DNA of 64,000 bases from Cynocephalus volans (GCF_027409185.1 NC_084463.1:71099852-71163851), one strand, 5' to 3'. Positions 34,610 to 47,349 are shown, numbered from the stretch's first letter. Notes: generated by a model not told the origin, from the sequence alone. Translations and numbers: made by a program.

Positions 34610-35237
34610 TGGCTTTCCCAAGACAGAAAGAGAGGGCCGAGGCAAAAGAGAGGGCCGACTGCAGGGCCAAGCAGTCCTCACAGAGAGATAGAACTTCTAT
34701 CCTAAATCACCATGAATTGACAGGGAGTTTATACCTTAGTAACTAACCTGCTTGTTTCTTTTCTAACCCATAACCCTCTTCGTGTGTGGAGAAGTGTAAG
34801 AATGTTAAGATTGAGAAAGACCAGGGAATTTACACAGGGTAAAAGCCCTTAGTGTAGATAAGAGATTTGAGGCAGAACAGGGATTATTCAAAGGGCAAAA
34901 GCCCTTAGCACAACAAACATCTTCAAGGATGTTCTGCTGGATTAGACAAGGACATTAAGGTCATTTCTTATCCAGCTTCACTCCCTTTCCTTTGTTTCTC
35001 AAGGTGTTTTCCAGAGAATGCCCCATAGCCAATGTCTTTTCATTCCTTTGATAAATGGTTGATTAAGTTGTTTTTTCTCTTGTATTTCCTTGTCTTTACA
35101 ATAAAAGCTGAAGCAAATACAGACTCCTTGGGGCTGGTGATTCCTTTCTTTAGGGAGTTTTCTCAGTGCAGCCTCTTTGGGCTTCTCGTTGCTCTTAATG
35201 TTTGGGCTCTGAGTAATCTTCGCCTCTCCATCACACA
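34610..35237 (+). mobile_element. solo LTR with 4-bp duplication GTGA
   Basis: TGGCTTTCCCAAGACAG...CTCTCCATCACACA, 628 bp, flanked by GTGA at 34606-34609 and 35238-35241. An AATAAAAGC polyadenylation signal lies at about 35100, and U5 follows (CCTTGGGGCTGGTGATTCC). U3 contains local duplications (AGAGAGGGCCGA twice; GTAAAAGCCCTTAG/GCAAAAGCCCTTAG). Class I by duplication length. Family not named. Confidence 0.7.
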
Positions 35238-35241
35238 GTGA

Positions 35242-37399
35242 GAAGTGGCATGCATGAGTCTGATTGACAGGCTTCTGCATCGCATATCACATGGAGGAGG
35301 AAGAGGGGTGGCTCTGCCATCAGACTTCATTGCCAGTGGGAAGTGTTCACCTCTTGCTCACCTTTCCTTACACGCTCACCTCTCAAGTCTCCTGGTAAGA
35401 AGAATGCTCAGACTTGTCACCGATAACTCAGAGGAAGTGGACAAGTCCTCTGTCCTCTGACAGAGGTCATGGACCGGTGATAGTAAATGTCCTCTTTTGC
35501 CTGGGGGCCACCTCTGCGTTCCTAAGCTAGACCTTATTTCTAACAACCACTCGACCACCACCATTCTCTGCAATTCTGTTTTCTGCTTCCCCTGCTATTT
35601 TTGTCCCTGTTTCTTCTGCAGCAAAACATAAAAGAATGCTTTACCTAATATGCATTGCCTTGGATTTTGTGATCAGAGCCTTCCTCTTATGTTTGGGAAG
35701 TGAGGGAAGCAAAGAGGAGAAAGGAATGGTTTGTGCACATTTCTTTGGTAACTTAGAGAATCTGCAAATATTTAGTGTAGTTAAAGATGCAGAATATAAG
35801 ATTCACATCAGAGAGATATTGAAGAACAAGAGGCTTAATGCTTCCCAATATGCCCTTTTTTTTTTTTTTTTTTTAGGACAGATGTGTTTGGAGAAAAGTG
35901 TCATACCTTCTCAGAGAGATTTGCTGAAACCCAGGACTCATGGAGCAGCTGATAGTGCTGGTATAATCAGTGATGAGCAGAGTTGAGTCCTGTTGAGAGC
36001 AGAGGTAGGAAAAATGCTAATGTAATTGCTTTTTGGAACAATACCATCTAAGTGAAAACTCACATCTTTATTTACAGTAATGCTTCCAGCTCTAGACTCC
36101 AAGAATATAGCCAGATTCTATGTTGAGATGAAGAAGTATGCAATTTCCTCCCAACTAGCTTAGAGAGCACTCTGGCCATCACAGCTTCCAGCTCTTGGAA
36201 ATCTGACAATGCAGCTCCAGATTTACCATTTACGAAATGTAATGTTTTGAGTAGTGTTCCAAATGCAATCTTGCTCTTTTCACAGAAACACAATGCTTAA
36301 ACTTCTCTTGCCTCCTCCTGAGAAAGGAAGGAAGGAAGAACCTCCAATAGTCTGAGGACACCTGGGAAAAGATGCAGCCAAGAAGTGTATGCTGCAAGGA
36401 AATTCAATAAGAGAAAAATTGCTCACCAGGCTCACTTCCTAAGAAGTTCTAGCTCAGCAGTACAACTAGAGCTGGCAATGAGCAACCATTTTCTGTCCAC
36501 ACCTCTGGAAGAGATTATCCACTTCCTCCACAGCATCTCACCCCATCACTCCAACCTTCTCAGCCACCAGACTCCTCCGCAACCCAGCTGGTTTAGCTTT
36601 TAACCTCCATTGTGTCTGTACCAGTGCCTCTCCATATTTCCAATTGTACCTTATTGATCCATATCAGTGCTGACTGTTTGACACTGAAACTAGTAATTTG
36701 TTCTTGCACTCAGTTTTTGTGTTTTTGTTTTTGTTTTCTTTTTCATTACATGTAGTCATTCAGAAAGCTAGACTATAATGTCTCCAAAGGCACGACTCTA
36801 TTAAGTTTTGCTTTTGTGCCTCTCTGAACAGCGTTGGGCTGATGTAGATGCAGTAACACACTGGTAAACTCACTCTTGGGGAAAAAGGAAAGCCTTGATT
36901 CTTAGCATTTGCCAGTCTCTGTGGTGTTAATACACCTACAATAGCTAGATATAAGCTACAATGTGATGTCCCTGCACACAGAGTTGGAAGATGTGCACAA
37001 TCAGCTTTGCGAGCCATTCCATGCTGGCTCGAGTGCACCATGTCTCACAGGCCGCTTACAGTGACCCTCTGAGAGCTAAATTACTCTATTATGGGAATGT
37101 GAGGGATTCACACTCTAGATGTTTTCCCAAGCTCGGTTCAACAGTTTTCTTCCCTTTCTTCATCCCCAACCCTTTGTGTGTGGAGGCCAGGGATGGAAAT
37201 GGAAGGAAGAGACATTAACCATAAGAGTAGAAGGGATATTAAATTCAACTAATTTCATTTTGCTTTTTCTGTTAAAAATACTACTTTATTGGTGGCAGAG
37301 CTGAATTGTAAAGTGATGGAGAATCCATCCCCGAGTCCCTCTTCATCAATCCTATTGCACCCCCTATTTTAAGCTCCAGTCAGGCTGACTGTGGTCTAT
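35242..37399. other. unassigned intergenic DNA
   Basis: About 2.1 kb, no supportable gene. A T20 run at about 35857 falls inside one of the longer chance open frames. Confidence 0.4.
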
Positions 37400-37905
37400 C
37401 ACAGATTGTCATAAACTCTTTGACACTCCTCCCACCAACAGATGGGAGCTACATCCCTTGCCCTCTATAACTGCTTAATGTAGAAGAACATGGTACAAGT
37501 GATGCTGTGCCAGTTTCTGAGCCCAAGCTCTACAAGGATGGTTCTCCCACTTCCTGGCTCTTGGAAACACTCGCTTGTAAGCCCACCTGCCATGCTGTGA
37601 GGAAGCCGCAGCACCCCCACGGACAGTTGTGTGAGAGGAGCCAGTGCTCCTGCCTAGCTGACAGCTGCAATTGGCTGAACTTCCACTCAGCAGCCAGCAC
37701 CTACTTGCCAGCCATGTGAGTGAGTCCTCTTGGAAGCAGATTCTCTAGCCATGGTTGAACTGTCCCAGCTGAGGCCATGTGAATCAGAGATGAGCTATCT
37801 CCAACATGTCTTGCCCAATTTGCAGATTTGCAAAGTGAAGGATTGTTGTTGTTTTAAACCACTAAATGTTGGGATGCTTGCTCTGCATCAATGGATAATC
37901 AGAAT
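37400..37905 (+). mobile_element. MLT1-like MaLR LTR
   Basis: Sense MLT1 words: CTCTTTGACACTCCTCCCAC, TACAAGTGATGCTGTGCCAG, TGCCATGCTGTGAGGAAGCC, TTGCCAGCCATGTGAGTGAG, CCCAGCTGAGGCCATGTGAA and TTGTTTTAAACCACTAAATG. Ends approximate; diverged. Confidence 0.75.
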
Positions 37906-38149
37906 ATTGACCAATCTCCCTCTTCCTCTCCACCCCCCCCATCACCCCACCAGAATTAGCTCATGCAGGGAAATCTGTCTTGAATGCACCTCTTCTCCTT
38001 CCCACTCATCTTCCAGTTCCAACTCTAACTTGTATTGATTGTCGTGAGACATCGCAAGTGCCACTGTCTCTCCTCCCCAGCACTTCCCCTCACCCCACCT
38101 GAGTTGTGTATCTTCCCTCTCTGTTTTGTAATGCTGAGAGAATCACTTA
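37906..38149. other. unassigned pyrimidine-rich DNA
   Basis: C/T-rich stretch with no gene recognised. Confidence 0.4.
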
Positions 38150-38500
38150 CCATGTTGTGCAGATCCATACCTCTTACCTGAAATCTTTGGGACCAGACGT
38201 GTTTTGAAATTTATGATTTTATGTATTTTAAAAAGATGATGTGGTGCATATACTGGATACCATATAGAATTTGCAGTGGGGTCTGCAGCAGCATCTTATA
38301 ATCAAATACAGTAATACGTCAGCATGACAAATATGTAAATATTCACCTTCAGTGGTATAAATAAAAATTATAAATAGCCTTATGTTAGTTCAGTCCAGGT
38401 TATTACCAAGTGAATTATTTTTTTTAAAAAACTGTCAGTTTTCAGAGTTGTCTGGATTTAAGAATTGCACATAAGGTATTTTGGACCAGTATTCTTGATC
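38150..38500. repeat. possible Tigger-type DNA transposon relic
   Basis: CCTGAAATCTTTGGGACCAG, TTTTGAAATTTATGATTTTA and, near the far end, GTCTGGATTTAAGAATTGCA resemble the paired termini of a non-autonomous Tigger element. Strongly decayed; the assignment is tentative. Confidence 0.35.
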
Positions 38501-38631
38501 AGTGAGACTATCTGCCTCCTCCACTGGGCACTGAATTCTTCGAGGACATGTCAATCTGCTAATGATATATTTCCTCTGCTTGGAACACTATAGATTCTCA
38601 AAAAAAGAAAAAAATAGTATGCTGCATTCAT

Positions 38632-38698
38632 CACACACACATATACACGCATGCACACATACACACACACCCCACCACTACCACCACCACCGTCGTCG
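38632..38698. repeat. CA/CCA-rich simple repeat
   Basis: An interrupted (CA)n run passes into CACCACTACCACCACCACC and GTCGTCGG. Confidence 0.9.
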
Positions 38699-38937
38699 GG
38701 GTTATTGATATAGCCTATAGTTGTAAAACCATGTTTGTTTCTGGGAAGGCTGCTGAACCAGAAAACACCTCGTATTTCTTGGACTAGTTTTGATTAATTG
38801 CCTGAACTAGCAATCCTCTAGTTAATTTGAATAAGATTTGGTGATGGGATTGGAATTGAGAAGGGAAATGAGATTGTCATAATATACTAATAAAAAGATG
38901 AAAATCTAAACCACTAGAAAATATAATCCATGATATA

Positions 38938-39341
38938 TGCTATGGTTTGAATGTCCCCCTAAGCTCATGTTGAAGCTTAATACACAATATAGCATATTAA
39001 AGGTGGGGCATTTAAGAGGTGGTTGGACAATAAGGGCATAGTTCTCATGAATGGGTTAATCCATTCATAGATTAATGGGTTAATGGATGAATGGGTTATC
39101 ATGGGAGTGGCACTAGTGACTTTTTAAGGAGAGGAAGCATGCTCTTGCTCAGCCCTCAGCATGTGAGACCCTGCATCACCATGGGACTCTGTAGGGAGTC
39201 CCCACCAAGAAGGCCCTCACCAGATATGCCCTGTGGACCTTGGGCTTTCCAGTCTCCAAAACTGTAAGAAATAAATTCTGTTTCTTTATATATAACTCAG
39301 TTTCAGGTATTGTTATAAGTAACAGAAAATGGACTAATACA
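38938..39341 (+). mobile_element. MST/MLT-type MaLR solo LTR, duplication ATATA
   Basis: TGCTATGGTTTGAATGTCCC...AATGGACTAATACA, 404 bp, flanked by ATATA at 38933-38937 and 39342-39346, a 5-bp duplication as in ERVL-MaLR. Includes CTCATGAATGGGTTAATCCA and a local tandem of ATGGGTTA units (about 39049-39102). TTTCCAGTCTCCAAAACTGT precedes AATAAA. Confidence 0.85.
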
Positions 39342-39346
39342 ATATA

Positions 39347-41054
39347 TCTCCAGGATTTTTTGCTTCACATTACATATGCTTAAACTTCATTTGGTAATCA
39401 TGGTTTAGACAATGATTTCAAATCAATAACTGTGTTCCATATAACTTTGTGCCTCTATAGATAAAAATATCATTGGAAATTCATTGAATAATTCCCTCGA
39501 AGTACTTAGATGACAAAAGAAATATTTCATCACCCATCTCTAGCTTGTCTGCTCTGTTTAGTATACATTACCTTAATATTTAATGGAAGATATTGAATTT
39601 TTACCATTTGAGAATGGATCATTGCAAAACTCAAGCCCTAGAATTTTCAAGGTCATCAAATCCTTAAATATTGGCCTTATTTGTTCATCAAAGTGAATTC
39701 TATTTCCATGTGATTGATATTTGAATTGTTTAGTGATGACCAAAGCTTTGTCAAACTTTTAATTAAATTCATTTTTTAAATTATCTGAAGTACAAACAAG
39801 AATAAGAATAAAGAATTTATAGATCCTGAACGTTTGTAAATTCCATTTATGTCTGAGTAAATTTGGAGAATAAAATGGGAGGGGGGACAATGTACACTAC
39901 CATAATTAAAACAGGTTTCATTTGAGCTTCTTATGACATAGGGAAGATCACAGAGCCAGATTTCTTTTTGCAATCTTTATGGAAATTGCCAGAAAGAATC
40001 ATTCATAGACCATGCCTGGCTTGCAAAATCAGGTAAATTAATCAGCATCCTGGCACACTGCCAGGTTAAGATACTAATAAATTAACTTACGGTGCTTCAT
40101 AGAGTTTTTTACTTCATTGCAATCATATAAAGCTCAAGTAGGTTTTTACGATTTAGGAATAACTTCTAAATTACACAAAGTGCTGTCTGTGAGCAGTCTC
40201 ATTTTTCCATATCAGCTGAATATTCAGGTTTTTGGTTTAGTTCAATTAAAAAAAAAATCAGTCCTGGAAATGGTTTCTATAAAATCATGAGAACCAAATC
40301 TCAGAACTTCATCACTCTAAAACTAGAACAGAGTGTATATAAAATTGCACACACAGAGAGAGTTTATAATCAGTCTTCTGTGTATCCCACTCTGTTCTAG
40401 ATGCTGTACCAGACAAAAAAGAGATACATATAACTTGGGAAACCACAAAGTCAGTGTTGGTTGCTCTTCTAGAAGCTATAATTTGAAGCTGCTAGTCTTC
40501 CTATTTATATTACTCTAGAATGAGGAACTGCCTGAGACTGGACATACCCATTTGTCAGCTAGGCCCACTTCACCTCCTGGTTCCCAAAACCATCCTGACT
40601 TGACACAGGACATACAGCATAGGTGTGTCCTCTGCTCTCCCTCATCACACCAACCGCCTGGGCCCTGGGCCACTCTTGCCCTATATCAGACCCAAAATCA
40701 ATGGGCTCAGTACGTCCTTACTCTGTTCCTGAATTCCAATCCCCCAGTGACCAGAAGGGAGACACTGGATTCCTTTCTCATTGTGCCCTATACATGTTCA
40801 CCCACACCCTCTCAGGCGCTCTCACACACACACACACACACACACACGTGCTCACCCTGGTTCACGCACATGCATTCACACATACCGTCAAACACATGTG
40901 TGCTCACATCACACCCCTCCGGCAGTGCTCCCAAGGCATGGGCCTCTTGATCCAACTCCAAGTCATCCATTTAACATGACCTCAGTTAGGAAGATGAACT
41001 ACGCACACAGAAGTTCACTTTACTCAGCCTTATAATGGAATTTCTGCTCTGTCG
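39347..41054. other. unassigned intergenic DNA
   Basis: No supportable gene. Three overlapping open frames at 40552-41035 share the (CA)n tract and are judged spurious. Confidence 0.4.
40822..40849. repeat. (CA)n microsatellite
   Basis: About 13 uninterrupted CA units, followed by CA-rich flanking sequence. Confidence 0.95.
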
Positions 41055-41140
41055 GGTCTTTGCAAGGGTTAAAGAGGTTAATATCTGTAAAATGCTTCGC
41101 ACTATACATAATAAATGCACAAAAGTGGTCATCGTTATTA
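41055..41140 (+). repeat. MIR fragment
   Basis: CAAGGGTTAAAGAGGTTAAT, TGTAAAATGCTTCGCACTAT and ACATAATAAATGCACAAAAG match the MIR 3' region in sense. Confidence 0.6.
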
Positions 41141-43096
41141 GCAGCTCTCTAATCATACTTGAGCCTCAAATAAGCCTGTCACCGGCCCCCCAAAATGTGT
41201 CTTTGTTCTCTAAGTGGGTTTCTTATTCCATTCCAAAAGTTATTCCCTTTTCCAATATGAGCTTGATACCCAAACTCCTCGGTGAGAAATAGCGTCTTAG
41301 TTCTCTAGGACTCTAGTTGGTGGTCTGTTCCCTTGTGGAGATGCTCTCATGCTATCTGCCTATCTTAACTTGTAAATGTCACCTGCTGCCTCTACTGGCA
41401 ACCTGGTGCACTGGGCCAACATTCCCAGCACCTTCGCCCTCACACAAGAAGGGGAAGGACCTGGGCTTGGTCTCTCCCTGTGACAGTTTCACCTCTCTAG
41501 GACCAACCATGAGCTCCCAAATCCTGAGACACAACACCTGCCCTTAATGGTGTAGTCAGAAGAGAACTTGCTATTTCTAAGCTATATTTTTGTTCACTGA
41601 CAAACAAACAAACTACAGGATTCTGATGAGCAGAAAGACCTGTGAATTAGAATAAATTCCATTTTGTCCAGAAAGTTTTAAAAATGGGATACTCAGGAAC
41701 ATTTCTTTTTAGAGAGATTCCATGCAAGCTAACTGTTAAGTCCCTGATTTTCTAAGAGTTATAATTCAGAAAACATGAAACTAAATCTAAAACTCTATTA
41801 AATACAATTATATTAATTTCTAATGATTTAAGAGGTGCTTTGTTATCTTAACCATTGCTTATTATCATTAACCTGTAGATGAAAAACACTTAGCTCAATT
41901 GGGCCTAATCCGTACAATTTAGAGAGTATATCAGGTGTTTCCCAGTGTGGTTTTTAGGCCACCTGCCTTAGAATCAGGTAGGCCTCACCTCAGGTTTATT
42001 AGATTTGAGCTTCATGCTTATGTAAAGCATTAAGATAATATTGAGTCTGTTGGCCATTTCATTAAATCCCTAAAATAATTTTTTAAGTATTTACTGTGTA
42101 ATTACTCATCAGTGTGGTATTGGAGATACCAGAGAAACACACAGGTATGTCTTTGGCCCCGTCATTCTAACCAAAGGATCTGCTTGTGGAGATATATTTT
42201 TAAGCCCTTTCACATCATTACTCTAGAGAGTCAAACAGAGTAAAGGGAAACATGTATGAGTTATTTAGAAGAAGAAAAAAAATCAACAGAACTAATAACC
42301 TGGGGAATTAATGAAAGGAATGAATCAAGAAGTTTCCAAATTGAGCTTAAACATTTACTATGAGATGTATTTATGAGTCTGACATAAAAATCTGAAGAAG
42401 GATACAGTTTTATATCCACTGATTAATCTAACATATTCTCTCACAGCAACCACACAAAATGTGTAAGTTGCATGGCTAGAAAGACTCGCTATGAGGGTCC
42501 ATTCATCTGAAGAATGTGAACTTAATCCTTAGAATCTTAAAATTCGATGTTCTCTGGCCTTCCCCATTGAAAATTCCAGTTGTCTACCTTTTTCTCTATC
42601 CCTTTTTCTCTATTCCTTTTCTGCTAAAAAAAAAAAAAAAAAACGTAGCATTAATGTCATGACAACTACCTGACAGTTAACAGGTATAGGAACAAAAGTC
42701 AATAGGACGTAGGTTACACAATCACTCTCAGTATAGCTCCAACCTGAAGAACAGCAGACTTGCTCATCAGGACAAGGAATGTGGCTTTTTGATTTAAAGA
42801 TGAGAGTGACTGAGTTCAGCTATCCTTCTGTGGTTCTGACATTGCATTGCCCTCTATGACATTATAATAAAACAAGCATGGAATTTCTCCACATGTAGAA
42901 GATACACAGGTTATTTTCTGCGGTATAAAACAATGTGGTGTGTAGCCATGCCCAGAGCAGTGGCTGCAATGTCGAGGGGGACTGATCACAGCCTTTGAAA
43001 AGGACTTCTAATGTAAATAAAATGACTGTCATCATTTTCAAGTTGTTTGGCCTGTGAATTTGTGAACAGTTTCTGAGCAAAAAAATGTTTCCACTT
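41141..43096. other. unassigned intergenic DNA
   Basis: No supportable gene. A 17-18 base A run lies at about 42627. A short stretch at 41930-42010 is vaguely MER5-like but too diverged to call. Confidence 0.4.
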
Positions 43097-43101
43097 GTTA
43101 G

Positions 43102-43598
43102 GGTATTAGGGTTCTCCAGAGAAACACAACCAACAGAGAGGGGAGAGAGGGGGAGGGGGCGAAGGAGGGAGGGAGAGAGGGAGAGAGGGAGAGGGACATG
43201 GGAAGAGTTGTGGGGGGAGAGATTATAAGGAATTGGCTCCTGTGATTATGGAGGCTGACAAGTCTCAAGAACTGCAGTGGATAAGCTGGAGATCCAGGAG
43301 AGCTGATATTTCAGTTCTAGTCTCAAGGCAGGAAAAAACCAATGTCCCAGCTCAGGGCAGTCAGGAGAAAATTCCCTCTTACTCAGGAAAGGATCAGCCT
43401 TTTTGTTCTACTCAGGCCTTCAACTGATTGGATGAGGCTCACCTGCACCAGAGAGGGCACTCTGCTTGACTCAGTCTACCAATTTAAGTGTTAAACTCAC
43501 CTGAAAACACCCTGAGAGAAACACCTACCGTAGTGTTTGACGTGAAATTTTGGCATCCCATGGCCCAGTAAAATTGACACATAAAATTAACCATCACA
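43102..43598 (-). mobile_element. MLT2-like ERVL LTR, antisense, duplication GTTAG
   Basis: The plus strand reads GTATTAGGGTTCTCCAGAGA, AAGGAATTGGCTCCTGTGAT, TATGGAGGCTGACAAGTCTC, GGCCTTCAACTGATTGGATG and ACACATAAAATTAACCATCA, the reverse complement of MLT2. GTTAG flanks it at 43097-43101 and 43599-43603. The terminal T is changed to G. A purine-rich tract replaces the usual short GA stretch (43137-43199). The family is related to the MLT2 at 10214-16974. Confidence 0.85.
43137..43199. repeat. GGGAGA-rich purine tract inside MLT2
   Basis: About 60 bp of G/A only or nearly so, with GGGAGAGA and GGGAGGGA units on the plus strand. It occupies the place where MLT2 normally has a short TATA/GAGA run, so it is probably an expansion after insertion. 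Confidence 0.85.
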
Positions 43599-43603
43599 GT
43601 TAG

Positions 43604-45284
43604 TATTTCCATTTGATAAGTGACTTTTGGTAAACAAACTCTTCAGTCTGGTCAATGTCATGACTAGAATTTTTCCATTGTAAATCTGGACATCTGACCC
43701 ATGATTAGAGTTGGTGAAATGAACTGTCAGCATCAATATTGTGCCTAGGAAGAGCTAAGAGCCCAAGACTTAGGGAACATGCAAGAGTCTATGGCAATGA
43801 AGAAGGAGGCAGAAGAGGTAGAGCTCAGGACCCCAGAAAAAGAGAGAATTGTTGCAGCCTCACCAACCCCCTAAGCAAACCAAATTATGCAAAGGAAAGA
43901 GAATCTTTTCATGTTTTATATCCACAATCACACTGACAGAAACTAGATTAAGAATCACATATTCTTGTCATATAGACCTGACTCGAAATATTTTCATCTG
44001 GTGAGGTTCCAAACACAAGAAACTGAGCATTCTTTTATAGCCTTTACTGAGCATTTACTGAATGTAAGAATGATGTCACTCGAGGAGATTTGTAAGATAT
44101 CAATGTACCATAGTTTCTCAAGGGGTTTCTTCTCTCCTTCAATAGGACCAATAGCACTGGCATATCTATATCAGTTGTTAAATACATTGATTATTACCCT
44201 TGATATGTGGAAAAACAATAGTGGTGACATCATCTATTTATTTATAATGTGTCATGCAAATGCTGCTATACACCAACCACACAAATTAGGCTGTGATTCA
44301 CAGACTCCTTTTTAAAGGTGAATGTATACAAGCAATTTTCATCTTCATGAAATACTGTATCCTTAAAATATATACAAAAAGTGATTTACTGAAAGTCGAA
44401 GAAATCTGTGTGTTTGTGCACACATGCATGTGAGGGAGGTGATTCACATGACACTTAACATTACAAAAGTCTTAATAACAATGCCATAAATTGAACAGAT
44501 CAGATCATCTAGCCTTCTGGAAATAATCTTCAACATATTTCCAACATTTAGCTTATTTCTAAATTTTAATTTTGTTCCTTTCCTTCATAATTAATATAGT
44601 CAGCCAGTTTAATTCATTAAGCATCTAACTGAGGCTAAAAAGCCACTGCTTCAGCTCATCTAATGATTAGGTTGAGTTTATTAGAACTGTGATGTTTAAT
44701 GCTAATATCAGCACTTTCCTTTTTCCCATTATACATTTATTTTTCTAAAATAAAGGCAAAAGGCATTAAAATATTCAGATAACCACACAAACACTGAGAA
44801 ATAAAGATGGGCAGCCAAGTGATAGTTCAAGATGCTTATCAGCTCAGGACCAAAGTTTGAATTTTGAAAAAAGGCAGTTGGGTGTCAGTGTGCAATTGAA
44901 AGGGCAGGTGTTCAAAAGTCTATAGTAAAGAGGAATCAATGAGCCACTCCATAACCACGACATAAATTAGCAGATCAGACCATAAGGTCTTTCTGGCTGC
45001 TGTCGAGAAGAGTATTCAAAGGACTTCGGGTATTTTGACTTCAATCAAGAAAACTTCCTCCAGCCATAATTATTCTGAATGACAAGCATATACTTTAAGA
45101 ATAAGATCAAAGCTGTACATATTCAGAATATAGTTATCAAAATAATGTATTTATTAAAATAGCAAAGAATAACTATAAAGGCTTCACCTAGTATGAAATC
45201 ATAAGAAGTAAATTGTTAAAGCATATCTTATTGAATGCCTCATTTGTTAACTGACTGATTCTCAAGTCAAGAGCTCTGGGCTAG
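43604..45284. other. unassigned intergenic DNA
   Basis: About 1.7 kb without a supportable gene. The 116-codon frame at 43965-44315 has no recognisable domain. Confidence 0.4.
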
Positions 45285-45373
45285 CTGGGGATGGTGCTGG
45301 GGATGGTGCTGGGGATGGTGCTGGGGATGGTACTGGGGATGGTGCTGGGGATGGTACTGGGGATGGTGCTGGG
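45285..45373. repeat. 12-bp minisatellite, about 7 copies
   Basis: Unit GGGGATGGTGCT, with some units reading GGGGATGGTACT. The variants appear in an interleaved order (GCT, GCT, GCT, ACT, GCT, ACT, GCT). It is outside any supportable gene. Confidence 0.95.
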
Positions 45374-46718
45374 CACCTCCTTACAGCAACATACCAAAAA
45401 CACAAGGATGTGGTTGGAGAATGCACACTCTAGAGTTATCTTTGCTTTGCTATGTTTTTAGTTACAATAGCTAACTAATTTGTAAACTTCAAATAACATA
45501 ACGGAGAGTGTCAGTATTTAATGTTTGCCAAAAGAAGGTTATATTTGAAGAACTGCTGAGAAATACTGCACTACTCCAATATAAATCTCTGTCATCAAAC
45601 AGTGACCCTTTGGGGGTGCTTCTGAGTTCCATAAAATCTAGGATAGGACAATTTTATGCTATACTGTATAAAGGCAAGAGTAACATATAATTTGTCAAAT
45701 AATCTACTTTAAAGCTGGTTCTGTCCCCAATATTAGAGAGATACTTTAAATGTACCAGGAATCTTACCCAGGCTTTGGCATGAGGATGAGATTTCCGGGG
45801 AAATCCTGAATCCTGATGAGAGGAAATTAGGATCAATTTCATAGGTGCTTTGGTTATTTTAGATGGACGGTGTACTATTACAGTGCACCCTAACCAAAGC
45901 TACTCCACATGAGCTGGGAGTGGACTGGAAATAGGGAAGGCTCCATTTTACAAATGCTGAAGCATTACTCCAGAGTCACAAATATTTACATCTCTGTCTT
46001 TCTCTTTTCCTGCCCGTCCATCTTGGTTTTTATCTTATTTTTAAAGTTCTTCTTCCCATTTTTGATACCATCCATTTTGAACTTCTAAATCTTAAATCGC
46101 GTGTCCTTTCTCTCTGCCCATAAACCGCTCTGGCTCTGTATTCCTCTATACTTAAGATCCCTTTGGAGAGACACAAATGGAACCCATTATCCTTTTCTTT
46201 TTTTTTTTTTTTTTCCTGACACACTTCAGTGGAGAAGTTTACTCTGCCCTCATGGTCCTGGCAGTGCCCCCCAACTGTTCACCTAGCTGAAGGCAGCACT
46301 CAAAGCCACAGACTTGAACAAAACAGGCCTGACCCTAACCCCATTATGCATTGCACTTGAGGCTGCATTAGCAAAAACAGATGGTCTGGCTGCAAAGCCA
46401 CAGACGCCAATCAGGTACACTGTCGGCAAACATGTTCTCTAATCAGGATCCTTTCAAATGGCATCTGCTTCTCTCTCCCTGTAGGTATAGGTAATGATTC
46501 AAAACCTTCTGCACATTTCCTATTGTGCTTGGGTCTAACAACATGCCCACAGAACATAGTTCCCAGTCTAAGATGGGCCAGCTCACCCAGGCTGAGACAG
46601 AAAGGCAAGCAGCAGGGCATTAGCCCAGAGTCTGTGAAGGACACTTAGATATGTGGCCTCTTTCCCTGTGGGCAGAGCTGGAGTCTGGGAGGGGACAGAG
46701 TGAAGCAGAGAGGGGCAG
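45374..46718. other. unassigned intergenic DNA
   Basis: No supportable gene; a T-run at about 46197-46214. Confidence 0.4.
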
Positions 46719-47345
46719 TGTCATAAATTTGTTTAACATGGCTCCTGCCTCAGCATCCATCTTTAGCCTGACATAAGTTACTTGAAACCCAGTCATACTG
46801 TCACGTTTGGCCTAGTTAAAACGTCCTCTCTCTGTGGGGTTGTTTGCAATGGACCCCACCTGTTCCTCATCCCACAGATCCAAACCCAACACATCCCTCT
46901 GCTGCTGGCCATGATAATAGCTAATGGTCAACACCAGAGGCATGTAAATGAGCTCCCCCTTTGCACGTGTTTTCTTTGAACTAGCCAATCAACAACTTAG
47001 GAAAAAGCCTACAGGAGATGCCTGTGGACCTTAATAAAGAAACAGTCCTGCAGGTCTTCTCTCAGGCTCCCCAATCACTGGTCGAGCTCTCTGCTGCTTG
47101 TGGATTTGCCATCAGCTTCCCATCTGCACCCTTGCCCTCTCTGGGATCTGTAAGTAATAAATGTCTTCTGTTTCATGCGTTTTCTTTTCACCTCCTCACC
47201 TCTCACCTGACCTACATACCCAAACCTAACTTTTCCCTGGTCAGGGCTCTCCCAGAGAGTGGCTGTCTTGGCTTATGGCAGCTCTCAGCAGAGAGACCTC
47301 ATGACCAAATTAAGAAGAAATCATAACAATTAAAATCATAACACA
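46719..47345 (+). mobile_element. solo LTR with 4-bp duplication GCAG
   Basis: TGTCATAAATTTGTTTAACA...AAAATCATAACACA, 627 bp, flanked by GCAG at 46715-46718 and 47346-47349. It contains CCTTAATAAAGA (about 47029) and GTAATAAATGTCTTCTG (about 47155) as candidate TATA and polyadenylation signals, followed by a U5-like end. Class I-like. Family not named. Confidence 0.72.
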
Positions 47346-47349
47346 GCAG

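Noticed and set aside
35636-35986. 116-codon frame with a hydrophobic start
   Set aside because: A poly(T) run supplies a phenylalanine stretch; no homology is recognised and no promoter or splice signals are evident.
38940-39110. Tandem ATGGGTTA units considered as a CRISPR-like or minisatellite array
   Set aside because: The units are irregular, without unique spacers, and lie within a MaLR LTR.
40552-41035. Three overlapping open frames of 84-132 codons
   Set aside because: All run through the same (CA)n microsatellite in three frames; low complexity keeps them open, and no domain is present.
43965-44315. 116-codon frame
   Set aside because: No domain, no repeat match and no codon signal; the length is within chance for A+T-rich DNA of this size.
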